6,754 nt of DNA from Chloroflexota bacterium (GTDB lineage Bacteria > Chloroflexota > Dehalococcoidia > UBA2979), in the NCBI GenBank assembly GCA_027592975.1, contig JAQCJS010000053.1:1-6754 (forward strand), in the 5' to 3' direction. A program made the position numbers and the translations under genes. This document shows, piece after piece, positions 5,391 through 6,754 of the stretch (position 1 is its first letter; each line of letters begins with the position of its first letter). The notes under the pieces were generated by a model. It saw only the letters and a program-made list of their open reading frames with translations. It did not search any database and was not told the DNA's origin.

Positions 5391-6754
5391 ATGTCCCCCA
5401 CGTTCGCCGACCTCCACTTGAGTCCCGAGGTGTTGCGCGCCATCGACGCGCTGGGCTTCGAGGAGCCCACACCGATCCAGATACGCACCATCCCGCTGCT
5501 GCTGGAGGGCCGAGACGTCCTGGCGCAGGCACAGACCGGCACCGGCAAGACCGCGGCCTTCGCGCTGCCGGTGGTGGAGCGCGTGGACACGAAGAAGCGT
5601 GTCGTGCAGGCGCTGGTCCTCGCTCCCACGCGGGAACTCGCCGTGCAGGTCGCCGAGGCGATGCACGAACTGGGCAAGACGCGGGGGCTGGCGGTGCTGC
5701 CGGTGTACGGCGGGCAGGCGTACGACCGACAGCTGCGAGGCCTGCACGCGGGCGTCCACGTGGTCGTCGGCACGCCGGGCCGGATCATGGATCACATCCG
5801 CCGCGGGACGCTGGATCTGTCCACCGTGCGCACCGTCGTCCTGGACGAGGCGGACGAGATGCTCGACATGGGGTTCGTGGAGGACATCCAGTTCATCCTC
5901 GACCAGGTGCCGGAGGAGCGGCAGATCGCGCTGTTCTCCGCGACGGTGCCGCGACGCATCGAGAACCTCGCGAAGCGCTACCTGCGCGACCCGGAGCGGG
6001 TGACGATCGCGCAGGAGACGCAGACGGCGCCGCAGACGAACCAGATGTACGTAGAGGTGCCCTACCGCGGGAAGGTGGAGGCGCTGACGCGCATCCTCGA
6101 CCTGGAGTCGCCGTCCTCCGCGATCGTGTTCTGCCGCACGAAGCGCGAGGTGGACGAGGTCTCCGGCACGCTGCAGGCGCGGGGCTACACGGCGGTCGCC
6201 GTCCACGGCGACATCCCGCAGGCCCAGCGGGAGCGCCTGCTGCGCTCGTTCCGCGAAGGGCGCTCCGAACTGCTGATCGCGACCGAGGTCGCGGCGCGCG
6301 GCCTGGACATCCCGGACGTGACGCACGTCTTCAACTACGACATTCCGGATGACGCGGACGCCTACGTGCACCGCGTCGGGCGCACCGGACGCATGGGCCG
6401 CAAGGGCGACGCGATCACGTTCGTGACGCCGCGCGAGATCCGGCAGCTGCGGTTCATCGAGAAGCAGATCCGCAAGAAGCTCAAGCCGTTGCAGATCCCG
6501 ACCTCCGGCGACATCGCGGCGCGGCGCACGGAGACGTTCCGCGATCTGATGCGCGCTGCGATCGCCAGCGGCGCCGGCGACTCCTACTCACTTCTGGTGC
6601 GGGAGCTGGCCGAGGAGCACGACCTGCAGATGGTCGCCTCCGCGGCGATGCACCTGGCGATGGAGGCCTCCGGCCTGCGGCGCGCGGACTCGCCCGCGGA
6701 CGGCATCCCGACGCCCGGCCCGGCGGCCGCGCCGGCGAGCGAGGACGGCATGGT
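5391..6754 (+). CDS. DEAD-box ATP-dependent RNA helicase (CshA/DeaD-like), C-terminus beyond window
   Basis: 454 codons are visible from the ATG at 5391, with AAGGA eight bases upstream; the frame is open at the right edge. It unwinds RNA duplexes in the cytoplasm using ATP, in ribosome assembly, mRNA decay or cold adaptation. All helicase motifs are intact: Q motif with F5 and P28-I-Q30, motif I AQTGTGKT (47-54), Ia PTREL (79-83), Ib TPGR (128-131), II DEAD (152-155), III SAT (183-185), IV IVFCRTK (245-251), V TEVAARGLD (298-306) and VI HRVGRTGR (327-334). Residues from about 365 to 435, including the IPTSGDIAARR segment, resemble the dimerization/linker region of CshA and DeaD. After that the sequence turns Ala/Pro-rich (PTPGPAAAPAS), a probable disordered linker to a C-terminal RNA-binding part outside the window. 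It is separated by 166 bp from the transporter and likely has its own promoter. Confidence 0.96.
   Translation, partial: MSPTFADLHLSPEVLRAIDALGFEEPTPIQIRTIPLLLEGRDVLAQAQTGTGKTAAFALPVVERVDTKKRVVQALVLAPTRELAVQVAEAMHELGKTRGLAVLPVYGGQAYDRQLRGLHAGVHVVVGTPGRIMDHIRRGTLDLSTVRTVVLDEADEMLDMGFVEDIQFILDQVPEERQIALFSATVPRRIENLAKRYLRDPERVTIAQETQTAPQTNQMYVEVPYRGKVEALTRILDLESPSSAIVFCRTKREVDEVSGTLQARGYTAVAVHGDIPQAQRERLLRSFREGRSELLIATEVAARGLDIPDVTHVFNYDIPDDADAYVHRVGRTGRMGRKGDAITFVTPREIRQLRFIEKQIRKKLKPLQIPTSGDIAARRTETFRDLMRAAIASGAGDSYSLLVRELAEEHDLQMVASAAMHLAMEASGLRRADSPADGIPTPGPAAAPASEDGM

Noticed and set aside
5316..6371. Long frames on both strands over the helicase (5336-6352 plus, 5316-6371 minus)
   Set aside because: The true helicase frame from 5391 has every DEAD-box motif and runs through the window edge; the other frames are compositional shadows.
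1..6754. Mobile element, CRISPR array, tRNA or rRNA
   Set aside because: No transposase-like product, terminal inverted repeats, spaced direct repeats, cloverleaf or rRNA-like sequence was seen on either strand.

Overview
This is a GC-rich (about 70 % by eye), gene-dense bacterial chromosomal segment with ordinary metabolic genes. It has strong Shine-Dalgarno sites, a GTG start, and TAG as the stop of four of five intact gene ends. The protein styles would fit a high-GC lineage such as Chloroflexota (Thermomicrobia-like) or an actinobacterium. That placement is an impression from recall, not something the sequence proves. I see no mobile element, CRISPR array, rRNA or tRNA.

Layout. (1) At the left edge, on the minus strand, is the first 130 residues of a COG3618-type TIM-barrel amidohydrolase. 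(2) A 167-bp divergent intergenic region holds the best promoter candidate of the window (CTGACA, 18 nt, TAGCAT) and drives genes to the right. (3) Three plus-strand oxidoreductase genes follow: an aldo/keto reductase interrupted by an in-frame amber codon, a D-2-hydroxyacid dehydrogenase, and a zinc-free MDR-type quinone oxidoreductase. (4) A tandem 14-bp repeat runs into a perfect GC-rich hairpin that probably terminates transcription from both sides. (5) On the minus strand is a 91-residue protein with 22 histidines. (6) Divergent from it is an AI-2E family (UPF0118) membrane transporter with an exceptionally good ribosome binding site. (7) At the right edge is a DEAD-box RNA helicase, missing its C-terminus.

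How the parts may work together. The amidohydrolase, aldo/keto reductase, D-2-hydroxyacid dehydrogenase and quinone oxidoreductase look like a small cluster for hydrolysis and redox conversion of carbonyl or hydroxyacid compounds. No substrate can be named from sequence. The His-rich protein and the transporter share a 158-bp divergent control region, which may link them. The helicase looks like an independent housekeeping gene.

The items most worth a second look are the amber codon inside an otherwise well-preserved aldo/keto reductase, the His-rich small protein with its neighbouring exporter, and a hairpin that hides an alternative ribosome binding site and start codon of the dehydrogenase. 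I found no clear new multi-gene system.
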